NCBI GenBank assembly: GCA_963995505.1 | Contig: OZ023190.1 | Coordinates: forward strand, 15,122,092 to 15,186,091 | From: Hypericum androsaemum | Taxonomy: Eukaryota > Streptophyta > Magnoliopsida > Malpighiales > Hypericaceae | Direction of reading: 5' to 3' | DNA: 64,000 nt | Part shown: one piece after another, positions 25,000 through 35,879 of the stretch | How positions within the stretch are numbered: position 1 is the first letter of the stretch | Layout: each line of letters begins with the position of its first letter | Made by a program: the position numbers and the translations under genes | Notes under the pieces: generated by a model | Databases searched by the model: none | Told to the model about the DNA's origin: nothing | What the model saw: only the letters and a program-made list of their open reading frames with translations

Positions 25000-25690
25000 A
25001 AACCTAAGAGTAAGACCAACTAACTTAACGAGAAATTTCATGAAACTGCATGCTTTCAATACCAGCGTCGGTCTTTTAACGTATAAAGGTAGAAATACAA
25101 GAAACTGCATTCCAAAACTTAAAAAAAAAATTGAATAAAAAATAAAAAGTGTAATATGTGTGACTCCAACCTTTTTTTCTCACTCAAATCGTCTTACGTC
25201 TTATATCGCTAGTCTAAATGTCCTTTAGTTGACTTGAGAGTTGATACTTAATGTTACTTGTCCACTCTGATAAGTATGAGGTGTTAAATAGACCCACTAT
25301 TTGTAATAAAAGGTGCTAATCAAAGTAAATAATGATCTATCTAGTCTTTGTTCCAAGTCTTAACTTTTAACCATTTTAGCATCTATTTAATCAGAGAAAG
25401 CACCAGATCAAATTTGGTGAGGTAAAAAAAGAGAAACAAAGTTTCCCTTCAATTTTTCTTCACCAAACACCAAAAAAAACTTGACCCGTTCACTTACCTT
25501 TCTCATAGATACACCAAAAGGAAATCAAACGAAGGGAGAAAATCCCAGTAAAGAGGGAAAAAGAGCTGGACTGGACTGGGCTTAACTCATTCTTTCTCTT
25601 TTGAAGGATGATGAACTAAACTTGGGCCCAGCTATGTGCGCTGTCTCGGCTTAGATCCAATATACAAATGCAGGAGAAACCTAAGAGTAG

Positions 25691-25795
25691 CCAAAAGCCA
25701 TTTTGCCTAGCAGCATAGATGTTGAAGGATTTGATGGAAGTCTAGGGTTCAAACCCTAGCATAGGCGTAATCTTGGTGTAATTTACCTTTAAAAA
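25691..25795 (+). mobile_element. Same SINE in array copy 3
   Basis: The A box has drifted (TTGCCTAGCAGCAT) while the B box GGTTCAAACCC and both flanking duplications are intact. Confidence 0.85.
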
Positions 25796-26494
25796 AAACC
25801 TAAGAGTAAGACCAACTAACTTAATGAGAAATTTCACGAAACTGCATGCTTTCTATACCAGCGTCGGTCTTTTAACGTATAAAGGTAGAAATACACGAAA
25901 CTGCATTCCAAAAAATTTTTTAAAAAAAGAAAATTGAATAAAAAATAAAAAGTTTAATGTGTATGACTCCAACCTTTTTTTTCTCACTCAAATCGTCTTA
26001 CGTCTTATATCGCTAGTCTAAATATCCTTTAGTTGACTTGAGAGTTGATACTTAACGTTACTTGTCCACTCTGATAAGTATGAGGTATTAAATAGACTCA
26101 CTATTTCTAATAAAAGGTGCTAATCAAAGTAAATAATGATCTATCTAGTCTTTGTTCCAAGTCTTAACTTTTAACCATTTTAGCATCTATTTAATCAGAG
26201 AAATCGCCAGATCAAATTTGGTGAGGTAAAAAAAGAGAAATAAAGTTTCCCTTCAATTTTGCTTCATCAAACACCAAAAAAAACTTGACCCGTTCACTTA
26301 CCTTTCTCGTAGACAAACCAAAAGGAAATCAAACGAAGGGAGAAAATCCCAGTAAAGAGGGAAAAAGAGCTGGACTGGACTGGGCTTAACTCATTCTTTC
26401 TCTTTTGAAGGATGATGGACTAAACTTGGGCCCAGCTATGTGCGCCGTCTCGGCTTAGATCCAATATACAAATGCAGGAGAAACCTAAGAGTAG

Positions 26495-26552
26495 CCAAAA
26501 GCCATTTGGCCTAGCAGCATAGGCGTTGAAGGATTTGATGGAAGTCTAGGGT
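26495..26552 (+). mobile_element. Truncated SINE in array copy 4
   Basis: The 5' half and A box are present. The sequence then jumps at TCTAGGGTACCCTAAT into a point far downstream in the unit, removing the B box, tail and right flank. Confidence 0.75.
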
Positions 26553-26600
26553 ACCCTAATATAAAGGTAGAAATACACGAAACTGCATTCCAAAACTACA

Positions 26601-27249
26601 AGGCGTGGAAATTTTTACTATGTATCATCGGGTGGTAGTGTTGTAATGTTTGAGCACATATCGATCTTGTGAAGATCTTTCATTCGACTGGCCGGATTGC
26701 ATAAACCTGGAAATTTTATAGATGAAAAGGTCAGATAGTTCTTGAAGCATTACTCATCTATGAAACAACTGTGAACAAAAAAAACCAAGAATTTGGGTGA
26801 TGAATTATGCAATGCGGGAATTGATTGATCATCAATCCAACTATAAGCATTTTGAGATACTTGGTGATACCTCCAGACAGCTTTAATCATTACATTGTGT
26901 TTTGATTCTCGCTATCTAGTGCCTCTGATGTATTCTTTCGTGGTGTTGGAATATAATACTTTACTTATAAAAAATAAAAAAAGCATTTTGAGATGTTAAT
27001 GAAAACTTTTCTGGTTTTCACACAGTGTCACCCGAACATTTAGGAAGATCCCAGACTGCTATAGAAGTTGGAGAGCATTGAGGATCACATATTGCTCTAT
27101 TATCTTCATGGTGAATATTCATTCCAAGCATCCACGACCCAATGGTGACGTCCTCATTGCTGAACATTCTCAAACTGAAAACTAAAGGTTGCATCTATTT
27201 AGGGAAAATTTTCAGTGGTAGAGAAATATTTCAGAACAACAAGTGAGTA
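26601..27249. other. Intergenic DNA, probably including the 3' UTR of the small membrane protein gene
   Basis: The stretch is moderately AT-rich, unique in the window and has no recognisable coding content. Confidence 0.35.
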
Positions 27250-27453
27250 TTAGGACCGGCCGTAGCGGAAGACGGGGGCGGGGGCGGTGCGGCGGAGGCC
27301 GGAGATGCCGACGGCGAGGCAGAAGATGGAGAAGGCGATCAAGGGGAAGAAGAGATGGTGAGGGTTGAGGTTGGGGTTTGGGGACTTGTGAATCTTGGAG
27401 GAGAATGGGAGAGACGAGGAGTGGCGATAGGAGGAAGAGAAGAAGAGCGGCAT
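27250..27453 (-). CDS. Small predicted membrane protein, 67 aa
   Basis: This single-exon frame begins MPLFFSSSYRHSSSLPFSS and ends GRS. Residues about 34-52 (LFFPLIAFSIFCLAVGISG) form one hydrophobic membrane segment, followed by a short basic tail (LRRTAPAPVFRYGRS). The coding part is much more GC-rich than its surroundings, which supports a real gene. It has the look of small conserved plant membrane proteins of unknown function, but I cannot assign a family. A short gene or a first exon only are both possible. Confidence 0.5.
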   Translation of the reverse strand: MPLFFSSSYRHSSSLPFSSKIHKSPNPNLNPHHLFFPLIAFSIFCLAVGISGLRRTAPAPVFRYGRS

Positions 27454-28423
27454 TTATTGACCTAACTTGTACTTCACTCTTCCACTTCCGCTCGAGGCTC
27501 AGCTTCCCTCCCTAGGTGGAAGTCCTTGTGTTTAATGTTTACCCTCTCTTTGAAATTCACCCAAAAGAATTACATTACATTACATTATGAGGATGTAACG
27601 TGTCCAAACCTTATTGGATTATAATTAGCTGATGTGGTAGATCTTGTCCGAAACATTAATGTAAGAGAGACGCTGCACCGGGCCAGGCCTGGTTAGAAGT
27701 TCATGTTAGGCTCATGAAACCACGCGAGGCCCATCGCAGATTGATGCAATTCCTGGGGGTACCCAATTTAATAAGAGCACGAGGGGGAGCAGCTAGGTAG
27801 CGTTGGAAACTCATTGACAATGAGATAAGCAGCCGATCAGAAAAAAATTAAAGTTGGTTAATTGAAATCAAGAGAAATGGCCAATCAAATACACAGTACT
27901 TAACGATCAATGCTCGATTAAGGCTCGTCCCGAAGCCAGTGCAGATGTAGCCGGAAATTCTTCAAATCTGCAAATGAAGCCACTCGTTGTCTGAGCTTCT
28001 TTTTTTTTTTGAACATCTCTGAGCTTCTTCTTAATGCTATTAAGACTGCGGCTATTGGATTCAGATGACATGGCGGTATTTTTACTTCCTTTTTCAGGAC
28101 GTTTTGGTTACTAGGCGATGGATTCAGGTATTATCCCTTAGACAAGTTCTTCTAGGCGTATTTCAAGGTGTTCAGCCTTAGGCAAACTTTATTGGCGTTA
28201 TACATGTAGTGACATATATCCTTGATACTCGTGGTATAACATTTTCTCTCGGAGTAATCAAATTATACTTTTACAAAAAAAAGCCACGCCACTAACATAT
28301 GCACACTTTTTCCTCTTAAGGCCTCGGCTACAACCTGCATGAATGTGCGAGGGAGTCAACACTTGGGTGAGAGATGGATCACCTGGGTAGGGGAGGGGAA
28401 ACCATTGTAAATAATAGTATTAT
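27454..28423. other. Intergenic DNA
   Basis: The first ~80 bp may be promoter and 5' UTR of the small membrane protein gene. No other feature is recognised. Confidence 0.35.
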
Positions 28424-29641
28424 GGGAAAATTATTCTCAAGTCTCTCAGATTTGTTTCAATATACTCAAAAGTCCTCCATGTTTGCAAAATACATGCCGA
28501 CGTTTTTCGTGTTTGATTTTATTATACTTTCGGGTTCATAACGCACGTTAGCAACTCTTTTTTTCATTTTGTCAATAAAATAACCAAAATACCCTTTTAA
28601 AATATAAAATAAAAAATTCTCACATCATCTCTTCTTGTTCTTCTTCTTGTTCTTCGCGACAACACTAAGTCAAAATCAAATAAAATCAATTTCTGGGTTT
28701 AAACCCTAAGAGAGGAGCGGGAAACATACGACAAACACCGACGAATCAGACCTGTTCACCGACGAATCAAACAAAATCTATTCACCGACGAATCAAACAA
28801 AATCAAACACCCAGAAGCGAGAAACACCCAGAACACCCACTCGAAACCCGACCATAATATGTTGTGAAAGGGTACCACGTGGTCTCCGAGCTCTTCGGAT
28901 CGTCTGATGACCACGTCCACCAACGGCCCAGGAGCGCCGAGGAGTGGATGCAGCCCCTCCCGCCTCCCGTCCAGCTGGGAGAGGTCATCGAGGAGGAGCT
29001 CAAAATTGAATGTCAGAGCCTTTTGGGGGGAAGAAGAAGAAGCAAGAGAAGAGAAGTTTGTTACCGTCGTCCAGGTTACCGTCGGCCAGGCCCTCTCCGT
29101 CGTCCAGGAGAAAGAGTACGCCGGCCATCGCCATCACATCCGCGTCGACACCGCGCCGGTCAGAAATTGGGGATTTCTTCCGGGATAGCGAGAAGGGCGC
29201 GGAGGTTGGATTCGGCCTTGTGGATGATGGACATGAAATCAGGCGAACGTGACTTGAACAGATTGTGAGTCGGTTCTTTTGGTTCTCTTTTCCAGGAAAA
29301 ATTCCCCCTTTATTGCTTGTTAATCTTGGGTATTTTTGTGGGTCAATTGCAAGTTATAGTGGGTTCTTAATATGTAAGTTCGAGTTATTTGTTGGTGACG
29401 AAGCTCGTTGGAGATGATACCGGACTTTTTTGGTATTGGTTATCGGAGAAGAAGAGATGATGTCATAAAAGAAATTTAGTTCTAAGAGTATTTTTATAAT
29501 TTTAATGACAAAAAAAATTATTTAGGAACTTAAAAGTATAATAAAATTAAACAAGAGGGACGTCGGTATGTATTTTGCAAACAGGGGAGGCTTTTGAGTA
29601 TATTTAAGCAAACCCGAGAGATTTGAGAGTAATTTTTTCTT
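28424..29641. mobile_element. Mutator-like TIR element with GC-rich gene-like core (Pack-MULE candidate)
   Basis: The left end (GGGAAAATTATTCTCAAGTC) and the right end read on the minus strand (AAGAAAAAATTACTCTCAAA) are inverted repeats alignable for about 200 bp. They share TTTGCAAAATACATRCCGACG and ACATCATCTCTTCTT near the inner limit (28640 and 29447). The core at 28860-29260 is GC-rich, unlike the flanks, and encodes gene-like peptides on both strands. No transposase is present. The 9-bp flanks TAGTATTAT and TATTATTAC match at 7 positions, so the target duplication is uncertain. Confidence 0.65.
28864..29268 (+). pseudogene. Gene-like fragment in the element core, family unknown
   Basis: A GC-rich frame opens MKGYHVVSELFGSSDDHVHQ and includes EEWMQPLPPPVQLGEVIEEE, which reads like genuine protein. 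It then becomes a low-complexity Arg/Pro run that looks out of frame. Near its 3' end the minus strand instead reads DFMSIIHKAESNLRALLAI before a stop, so pieces of more than one gene or strand may be joined. No family is recognised. Confidence 0.4.
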
Positions 29642-29701
29642 ATATTATTACTACTACTATATTATAAAATATTAATAAAGAAATTTACCTATAAAAAACT
29701 T

Positions 29702-30638
29702 GGGATAAGTTTATTTTAGTACCTGTAGTTTTACCCTTTTGCCTGGAGTACCATGTGGTTCCAAATTCGAACAGGTCTAGGGCAGATGTCCATCCAAACC
29801 CGCCCAAAACGACGTCGTTTTGAGACAACGTGAAAAACACGTGGCGAAAAACTTTCTTAAGTTAAAGCTAATGTGGACCGTAGTAAATTACCTATTCAAT
29901 CTCTAATTAATTAAAACCCAATAAAAACTCATAAAAATCAATAACTTAAACGACGCCGCCTCCCTCATCTCTTAATCCTTCTTACAGTTTTTGACCCATC
30001 TTGGTCGCCCCCTCTTCTTCTTCCACATTCAAATCTCCATCAACCATCACCAACAACCACCACCACTATACCCACATCTAGACCTGGCCATTTTTAGAAT
30101 CGGATTCATGATTGGATTGGATTCGATTGGATAATCATACAATTCGTCAAACCGACAAATTGAATTCGAACTTGAGCATCGAATTTGATTCGAGTCCAAT
30201 TCATGTAAATTCGATTAAAATTCGTCCATATTATGTAATTTTTTAAAGAAAGTACCAAGAAGTACTTATATTAATATCTAATTATGTCATCAAGTAGAGC
30301 AAATGATATGTAGGCAACTTAATTTGGTTCATTAAATAGAAGTCTAATCTTTAATTTATTTTTTTTTCAAAAAAAAGTTCAATATTAAACCTAAAAATTG
30401 AAATATATCAAAAAAATGCGAAATTTTTGAAATTTTTTCATAAACACTACGAAAAATTTGAAAGTTATCAAAAAATTTTGGTTTTTTTGAATTTTTTATT
30501 CAATATTATAATTAAAGAAATAATTTGAATTCAATTCGAATTCGAAGAATCATAATTCGTATTCGATTCGACTTTAGACGGATTTAATACGATTTAAGGC
30601 CTTGATGAAACCACAGGGTACTAAAATGAACTTATCCC
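29702..30638. mobile_element. Mutator-like TIR element, 937 bp
   Basis: The ends are inverted repeats of about 32 bp, GGGATAAGTTYATTTTAGTA then CCYTGTRGTTT. The 9-bp flanks AAAAAACTT and ATAAAACTT agree at 8 of 9 positions, as expected for Mutator-type insertion. The interior is non-coding, with a pyrimidine-rich middle and an AT-rich right half containing repeated GATTCGATTYGA wording. It ends only 68 bp from the ZIP A stop codon, so it probably lies in or next to that gene's 3' UTR. Confidence 0.75.
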
Positions 30639-30705
30639 ATAAAACTTTTTCCTCCTAAGCAGACACCCGAAACTGAAGCTGAAGGACAAAAAAAAAGAAT
30701 ATAGA

Positions 30706-32203
30706 TCAAGCCCAGATGGCAAGAGCAGACATTAGTCCGGCTCCCAGGAAGAGCAAACAGTAAGAAACTACTTGGAGCCTGAAATTGCAGCTCATCCTTT
30801 TACTCAAGAAGTCAGCAGCAATTAGGTCCACCAAAGCCATGTAGACCAGGATCCCCGCGGACAAGGAGTCTAAAATGCCTTCTGCGATTAGAGCTCCCGG
30901 GCTGTTGGGGTTGTAAAATGATGCAATAGCGGTTCCAATGCCGATCCCTGTAGGCGTGGTTAAGGCAAAAAAGCACGCCATTATCACGGTCGAGGTGGTC
31001 TTGAACTGCGCCTGAGAGATGCATCCTCCCAGTGCGAATCCTTCAAAGAATTGATGAAAAGAAAGTGCTGCGATCAAGGGCCTTATAGTACAGGGGCTCT
31101 GCGAAACTCCTAAAGACAATCCGATGATGACTGAATGCGATACAATCCCAAGTTCCAATATCTGCATAAATCACAACACAGCAGTCAGGACAAAGTTTAT
31201 CTCCAAAGCTTCAAAGCCTAATCACTCGCATCAATCATCAAAATTAAGGATCCAAGTCTTAACAATCGCATATTCAAAGCTTAATTGGCTAAGTGGGCAA
31301 CAAAACAAGTCCACACTTTTGCTTAGCTACTAAAATAAAGACAAAAAACAGAGTACTGGCAGATCACTGTCGAGCTCCAACCTCACTTATGTGCAATAAT
31401 TTACCAACAAACATCGTATACCCATCATTCCACTGTCTTCCTGCACTAAAAAAGTAATTAAATAAATAGAACTTGGACTGTTTTCAAAGGACACAAACCT
31501 GTGAAACGACGACATGCCGGATACCACTCTCCTCGTCACCATCCCCGAATCCGTGATCGTGCCCGTGTGCGTGCGCGTGATCGTCGTGGGAAATGGCAAC
31601 AGTGATGCGCCCGTCGCACGCGCCGTCAACCTGGGCGTGGTTGTGGCTGTGGTGGGCTGCGTGTGCCCGCATCCCAACAATGTGCATCCCGCCTCCCTCC
31701 TCCTCCCCGAAGACCTTCCCACCAGTGGGCGGCTCCCTGTCCTTGTCCTCCACGAACGGGTCAGACGATCCCGTCCCAACCTGGCCCCGCTCCTCCCCGC
31801 TTCCCTTGTGGGCCGCCCCCTGCTTCCGCTCGTAGTACTGGGTCCCGACGAAGTCCAGGAGCAGCGTCAGCAGCGACGCCACCATCGCGAAGAACCCGGA
31901 GAACGGGAACTTCGACCAGGGGAACTCCGGCAGACACGGGTCCGACAGCGCTTCCGCCCCATCGGACAGCATATGGACGAACCCCGTCGCGAGTATTACG
32001 CCTGCGGCGAAGGCCTTCGCCGCCACGAAGAGCGTCCCGTCGGTGCGGAGGAAGTTGGTCCGCTGCCTCCCGATGAGAGGGATGGCGATGCCGACAACGC
32101 CGGCGACGAGAATGGACGCCATCGCGACGAACTTCAGGGAGAGCGCCGCCGCGTCATCCCGGCACGACTCCATCTCCGACGACGAGGAGCAGTTCGTTGT
32201 CAT
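30706..32203 (-). CDS. ZIP-family zinc/iron transporter, IRT3/ZIP4 type, 2 exons, 386 aa (ZIP A)
   Basis: This is a plasma-membrane divalent metal uptake transporter of the ZIP family. Relatives of this subtype import Zn and Fe and are induced by zinc deficiency. Minus-strand exons are 32203-31499 and 31161-30706 with a 337-bp GT-AG intron after ...RHVVVSQ. Eight membrane segments are expected: three precede a variable His-rich loop (about residues 125-230, with SHNHAQ and [13 protein letters not shown] metal-binding stretches) and five follow it. Signature pieces [17 protein letters not shown] and [15 protein letters not shown] carry the conserved His residues of the transport path. The C-terminus [10 protein letters not shown] matches the family. 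The start [14 protein letters not shown] is shared with the two paralogs. No damage is seen. Three zinc-deficiency elements lie upstream. Confidence 0.95.
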
Positions 32204-32420
32204 GGCTGACTTTTATCAATCGTGAAATTGTTAAAAGAAAATCGCCAAGTTAGGGCAGCTCCAAAAAGTCCTAAAGAAACACAGAATCCCAATTTTAATA
32301 TAAATATAAAAACTATCAGAAAAAACAAAACAGATCAAAACAGAAAACAGAGAGAGAGAGATTCACTTGGATCAAGAACATGCAAAGCGGTGGACCCAGA
32401 GAGAGAGAGGGGAGGGAGCG

Positions 32421-32429
32421 TTTATAAAT
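32421..32429 (-). promoter_or_regulatory. Putative TATA box of ZIP A
   Basis: ATTTATAAA lies on the minus strand about 220 bp upstream of the ATG and just downstream (in gene orientation) of the zinc-deficiency elements. The spacing is right for a core promoter with a 5' UTR of roughly 190 bp. Confidence 0.55.
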
Positions 32430-32454
32430 GGAGGGAGGTGAGATGGCCCTGAGG

Positions 32455-32464
32455 ATGTCGACAC
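32455..32464. promoter_or_regulatory. Zinc-deficiency response element 1 of ZIP A
   Basis: ATGTCGACAC matches RTGTCGACAY at all ten positions. This is the site known to be bound by the F-group bZIP zinc sensors (bZIP19/bZIP23 in Arabidopsis). It lies 252 bp upstream of the ATG. Confidence 0.75.
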
Positions 32465-32496
32465 TTTTTTTTTGCTTCCTTTGGGAGAGGGAAAGA

Positions 32497-32506
32497 GTGT
32501 CGACAT
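32497..32506. promoter_or_regulatory. Zinc-deficiency response element 2 of ZIP A
   Basis: GTGTCGACAT is a perfect match to RTGTCGACAY, 33 bp from the first site, about three helical turns. Confidence 0.75.
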
Positions 32507-32584
32507 ATTTAAGGAAGGGGAGAGGGAGAAGAAGGGGGAAAGGAGGTGGCGGTGTTGGTGGGGGCGTTGTGTACAGAGATGCCC

Positions 32585-32730
32585 CACAAGATGTCGACAT
32601 TTTTTTTGTTTTAAATGTCTCTCTCCTCTGCGTTGACCTAACCGCCGCTTCCCAACTGCTTTCCTTTTTATTTTCTATGTTTACTTCTTTTGGACGCACT
32701 CTCTTTAATAATAATTACTTCTCGGGAAGA
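32585..32730 (-). repeat. ZIP promoter module, copy at ZIP A
   Basis: The block runs from the GTCGAC element through CTTCCCAACTGCTTTCCTTT to ACTCTCTTTAATAATAATTA. The same order of words occurs at 45815-46010, 56040-56240, 56870-57020 and 58805-58990. Confidence 0.65.
32591..32600. promoter_or_regulatory. Zinc-deficiency response element 3 of ZIP A
   Basis: ATGTCGACAT is a perfect palindromic match, 388 bp upstream of the ATG. It sits at the start of a promoter module that is repeated, with its element intact or decayed, upstream of ZIP B and ZIP C. Confidence 0.75.
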
Positions 32731-33330
32731 ACTCTGAATTATTCATATTTTTTAGTTTTTTTTAATTGCGGTTTAAAAACATTTTAATTTAATAATTTTA
32801 AAATAATATCAATTTAAGGTCGACTTAATCTTGTTCGATTTTTTGGATCCAAAATTTTATTTTAAAAGAATATAATGATAAAGATTTAGGTGTTCGAGAG
32901 AGGATAATGATCTCGTTTTGTGGATCCTACCTGAATAATGTATGTTATCATTCTTACAAGGGTGGATTTGGTGCTCACTCTAATGTGATTGGTAGCAATA
33001 GAATATAACGAGGATAGTTGAATAAGTGGGTCTAGACGTGCGTGCAGATCATACGACTGATGAACTTCACGCAAAGGATCACAGTCATTTTTTATATTGC
33101 TTACTTTCATTAATGTATTTGCAATGTATTGATTATGTCTTTATTCAATAAGAAAATATTCTCTCAAATTTATTCATAATCAACGAGATTTTTTTATTTC
33201 TATTAATGAGTATATTTATATTATAAGAAAATGTTTTTTGAATTTATGATACTTCTGTATAATCTAGGAGACTTTTTTTAGGGTAAACATATTAATTCAT
33301 TTCATGATCAAAATAATATAGCAACCGTCA
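32731..33330. other. AT-rich intergenic DNA upstream of ZIP A
   Basis: No gene or clear element is seen. Confidence 0.4.
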
Positions 33331-33334
33331 TGAC

Positions 33335-33670
33335 TCATGAGGAATCCAATTGCAGTAGCATGTTAACATCAGACGTAGGAACATAAAAGATACGAGACAC
33401 GTCTCCATTCGGCAAAGACACTTTCGCTAACGTATGGGCTACTAGATTGGCCTCTCTAGGGACAAAGACAAAGCGGGGAGCCTTAAAGCTTGACGCAGCT
33501 TCCTGGCAATCAGTAGCAATAAGCGCCAGATCCCTGAGATCGGGTGGTGGCTAATTAATCGCGTTAATCGCTGGCTGCTAGTCCGACTCAAAAACCATGT
33601 GTGACAGCCCAAGGATGCTTGCCAATATAATGCCCATCTTGACGCGAAGTGCTTCGAGCAAAGTAGGTTG
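33335..33670 (-). pseudogene. LINE-type RNase H domain remnant
   Basis: On the minus strand one frame reads LLEALRVKMGIILAS, then DCQEAASSF and RFVFVPREANLVAHTLAKV. This matches the C-terminal RNase H-like domain of plant non-LTR retrotransposon polyproteins. In-frame stops interrupt the middle. It abuts the putative gypsy LTR, which may have inserted next to or into it. Confidence 0.6.
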
Positions 33671-33673
33671 AGT

Positions 33674-35386
33674 GTGAGAACCATGGAATCGATATACCAG
33701 TGAATAATATATAAAAGATCGAGTTAGGATTTAGGTTAACTAAAGCCTATATAAGGAGGTTTATGCATGCAAAATTTAACCCTAATTCATATTTTCTCCC
33801 TGAAGATGACGTAGACGAGTTTGGAACGACCGAAGAGGGAACAACGGCGGCGAAAAGAGTGGAACTTGAAAGTAAATGCATCCGTTCGAACATCTTAAGA
33901 ATCACATGTCTCCGCTTGTTCGTGAAATACTAATAGTTGATTCATATGTATAGCAGTTAAGGGTTTAGAGTGAATTCGGATCTATGCGAGAAACACGGAA
34001 CGCCTGATTCGAGGTAAGTCGATTTTCTTCGTAGGTTTTGGTGCTAATTGATCTAGTTTCGATTCCATGTATTTTGTTCTGAGCTTTGTGAACTTCACAA
34101 CATGATTTCGTTGAACCTATTATCTTGATTCTGTGATTTGCTAATTGACTACGTGAATATAAAACTTGAGTTAAGACTTGCGTGAACCGATTCTATGAAA
34201 TAGTGCATGGATATAAGAAAATCAGATTATGAGGACATGATGGGTTTGGCGACTTACATGGGAAACAAAGATGATAGTGCCAAGTTATATATTATTCTGT
34301 GAAACGTGTGAACTTGGGACCTACGAACTTGTAATTGATTATGGTTCTGTGGCTTGGGATCGCATGAACTTAGAATCTCAGATTTAATGATGATGTGGTT
34401 TCTGGGTTATATTTAGTATTGGGTTTGTCTATTTATATATTGATGAATTCGTGGTTAGGTTTCTGTACTTGGTTTAATAAATTGTGATCTAAATTGTAAA
34501 CAGAAGTCTGTTCTATTGATGATCTTGTGAATGGGTATAGTTTCGTAGCTACTGTTGTGGATCAACTGAAATCGCAAACCATGTTTCGTGGCTATTCTCA
34601 TTACACAAATATTTCTGATCTATTAGGTATTGCAATGTTAGGCTACTGTACGTAGCTTACTAAATCATAGATTAATGGGAATCTTTGATTGATGTGGTAT
34701 TCGTTGCGCGACTTATAGACTTGCTTATATATCGATAAGTTTGTTTAATTCTCCTGCTTGAAAATCTATTCTGTAATGTAATTCGTTGTGTCTTGGAAAT
34801 TTGATCTGTCTGCCTTAGTTTGTGTTGAGATTCTTCCTACGCATCTGTGTCTACAGAAAAGTTAGATACTGTCGGTGACCCGCAAGAGCGATTGGAAAGA
34901 TCTGTGTCCCGCGGAGAGGGTATATCCTGCCTGTGACCCGCGGAATCCCAGCATAAATTAGGTGAAACTCCGAAGTGTCCATTACTTGTTGCATATGTTC
35001 TATCTCGTTAAGTTGTGAGCTATGAGATCTGTTTAACGTATTTTGCGATACCTATTATATTTTATTTAACTTAACATTTGGTTATATGGATGTGAGTAGG
35101 AAGAAAATAGAGACGATTTACTGAGTTGCATAACTCACCAAATATGCTGTTTGATTTAGATTTGTTAGGTGTGGCTCAAAATGGGGTGTAGGACAAGAGA
35201 TCACGTGAGGCCAAAGCATGCATTTATTCTACCGCCATATAGTTTTACTCCTTATAAAGACTATCGTAGTATTGAATAAGGACGGTGGATTTAATTTTGT
35301 TTTAAGTTTAAATTCTGGTTACTGTAGCCCGTTCGAGGTAGTTTTTCCTTGGGGCGGTTGGCATGCCCTATTTCTGGGGCGTGACA
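33674..35386 (+). mobile_element. Ty3/gypsy 5' LTR (putative), about 1.7 kb
   Basis: The block starts TGTGAGAACC and ends GGGGCGTGACA, in the usual TG...CA form. Internally it has a promoter-like CTATATAAGGA near 33748. A primer-binding site follows the right end within 10 bp. No second LTR is visible in the window, so the left boundary rests on the TG terminus and on the end of the adjacent LINE homology. Confidence 0.55.
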
Positions 35387-35393
35387 ACTTAAA

Positions 35394-35405
35394 TGGTATC
35401 AAAGC
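35394..35405 (+). other. Primer-binding site of the gypsy element
   Basis: TGGTATCAAAGC differs at one base from TGGTATCAGAGC, the usual site complementary to initiator tRNA-Met. Confidence 0.6.
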
Positions 35406-35879
35406 ATTTAAAATAAATAAATAAGATTATGAACATTACATGCATTGCATTGCATTGAGAGAGGCTAGACTAACATGGCTAGTACTTAATTAAGGATTAG
35501 GTGAACTTCAGACTTCTGAGTTCTGGGATTTGGTCATTGTGTAAATATATAATTTTCGATAACTGCAAGAACTGGTTAAAGATTGATAACAACGACTATT
35601 TGCTTTCTTGTTTGGGTTCGAAGATTGATATGAGTTCTATACTATTTTGATTCATGTTCTGAATTAGAATATGCTATTTACATAATTGTGTCTTGATTTC
35701 TGTGTAGCTTGGTAAAATGCTGCTTGTGCGTTGATTTATTAAGCTTTACTTTGTATAACTTCGAAGTAAAATATGCAATTTATATAGGTTTGATTTCTGT
35801 TTGTTACGAACTAAAATAGACAATTAAAGTCGTGATTTGGCTTAAAGTTAAGTGAGATTACGTAGTTTATATGTTAAAA

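Larger units (their letters stand above)
23510..26600. repeat. Tandem array, four copies of an ~800-bp unit
   Basis: The marker TTGAATAAAAAATAAAAAG recurs at 23529, 24333, 25131 and 25934, giving units of 804, 798 and 803 bp. The last copy is shortened by an internal deletion near 26552 and ends about 26600. Copies differ by scattered point changes and poly(A) lengths only. Units are non-coding. Each contains a SINE, a conserved GGACTGGACTGGGCTTAACT block and CTTACGTCTTATATCGC. Confidence 0.93.

Noticed and set aside
31387..31450. A middle exon of ZIP A encoding [14 protein letters not shown]
   Set aside because: The family sequence joins VVVSQ directly to [10 protein letters not shown], and ZIP B and C have no counterpart; this is intron sequence.
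31514..32209. 231-codon plus-strand frame opposite ZIP A exon 1
   Set aside because: It is an antisense shadow of a GC-rich coding exon. The minus strand encodes a clear ZIP protein with conserved motifs. The same shadow recurs opposite ZIP B and C.
35218..35424. 68-codon frame near the gypsy primer-binding site
   Set aside because: It spans the LTR end and the primer-binding site, which argues against coding, and has no recognisable content.
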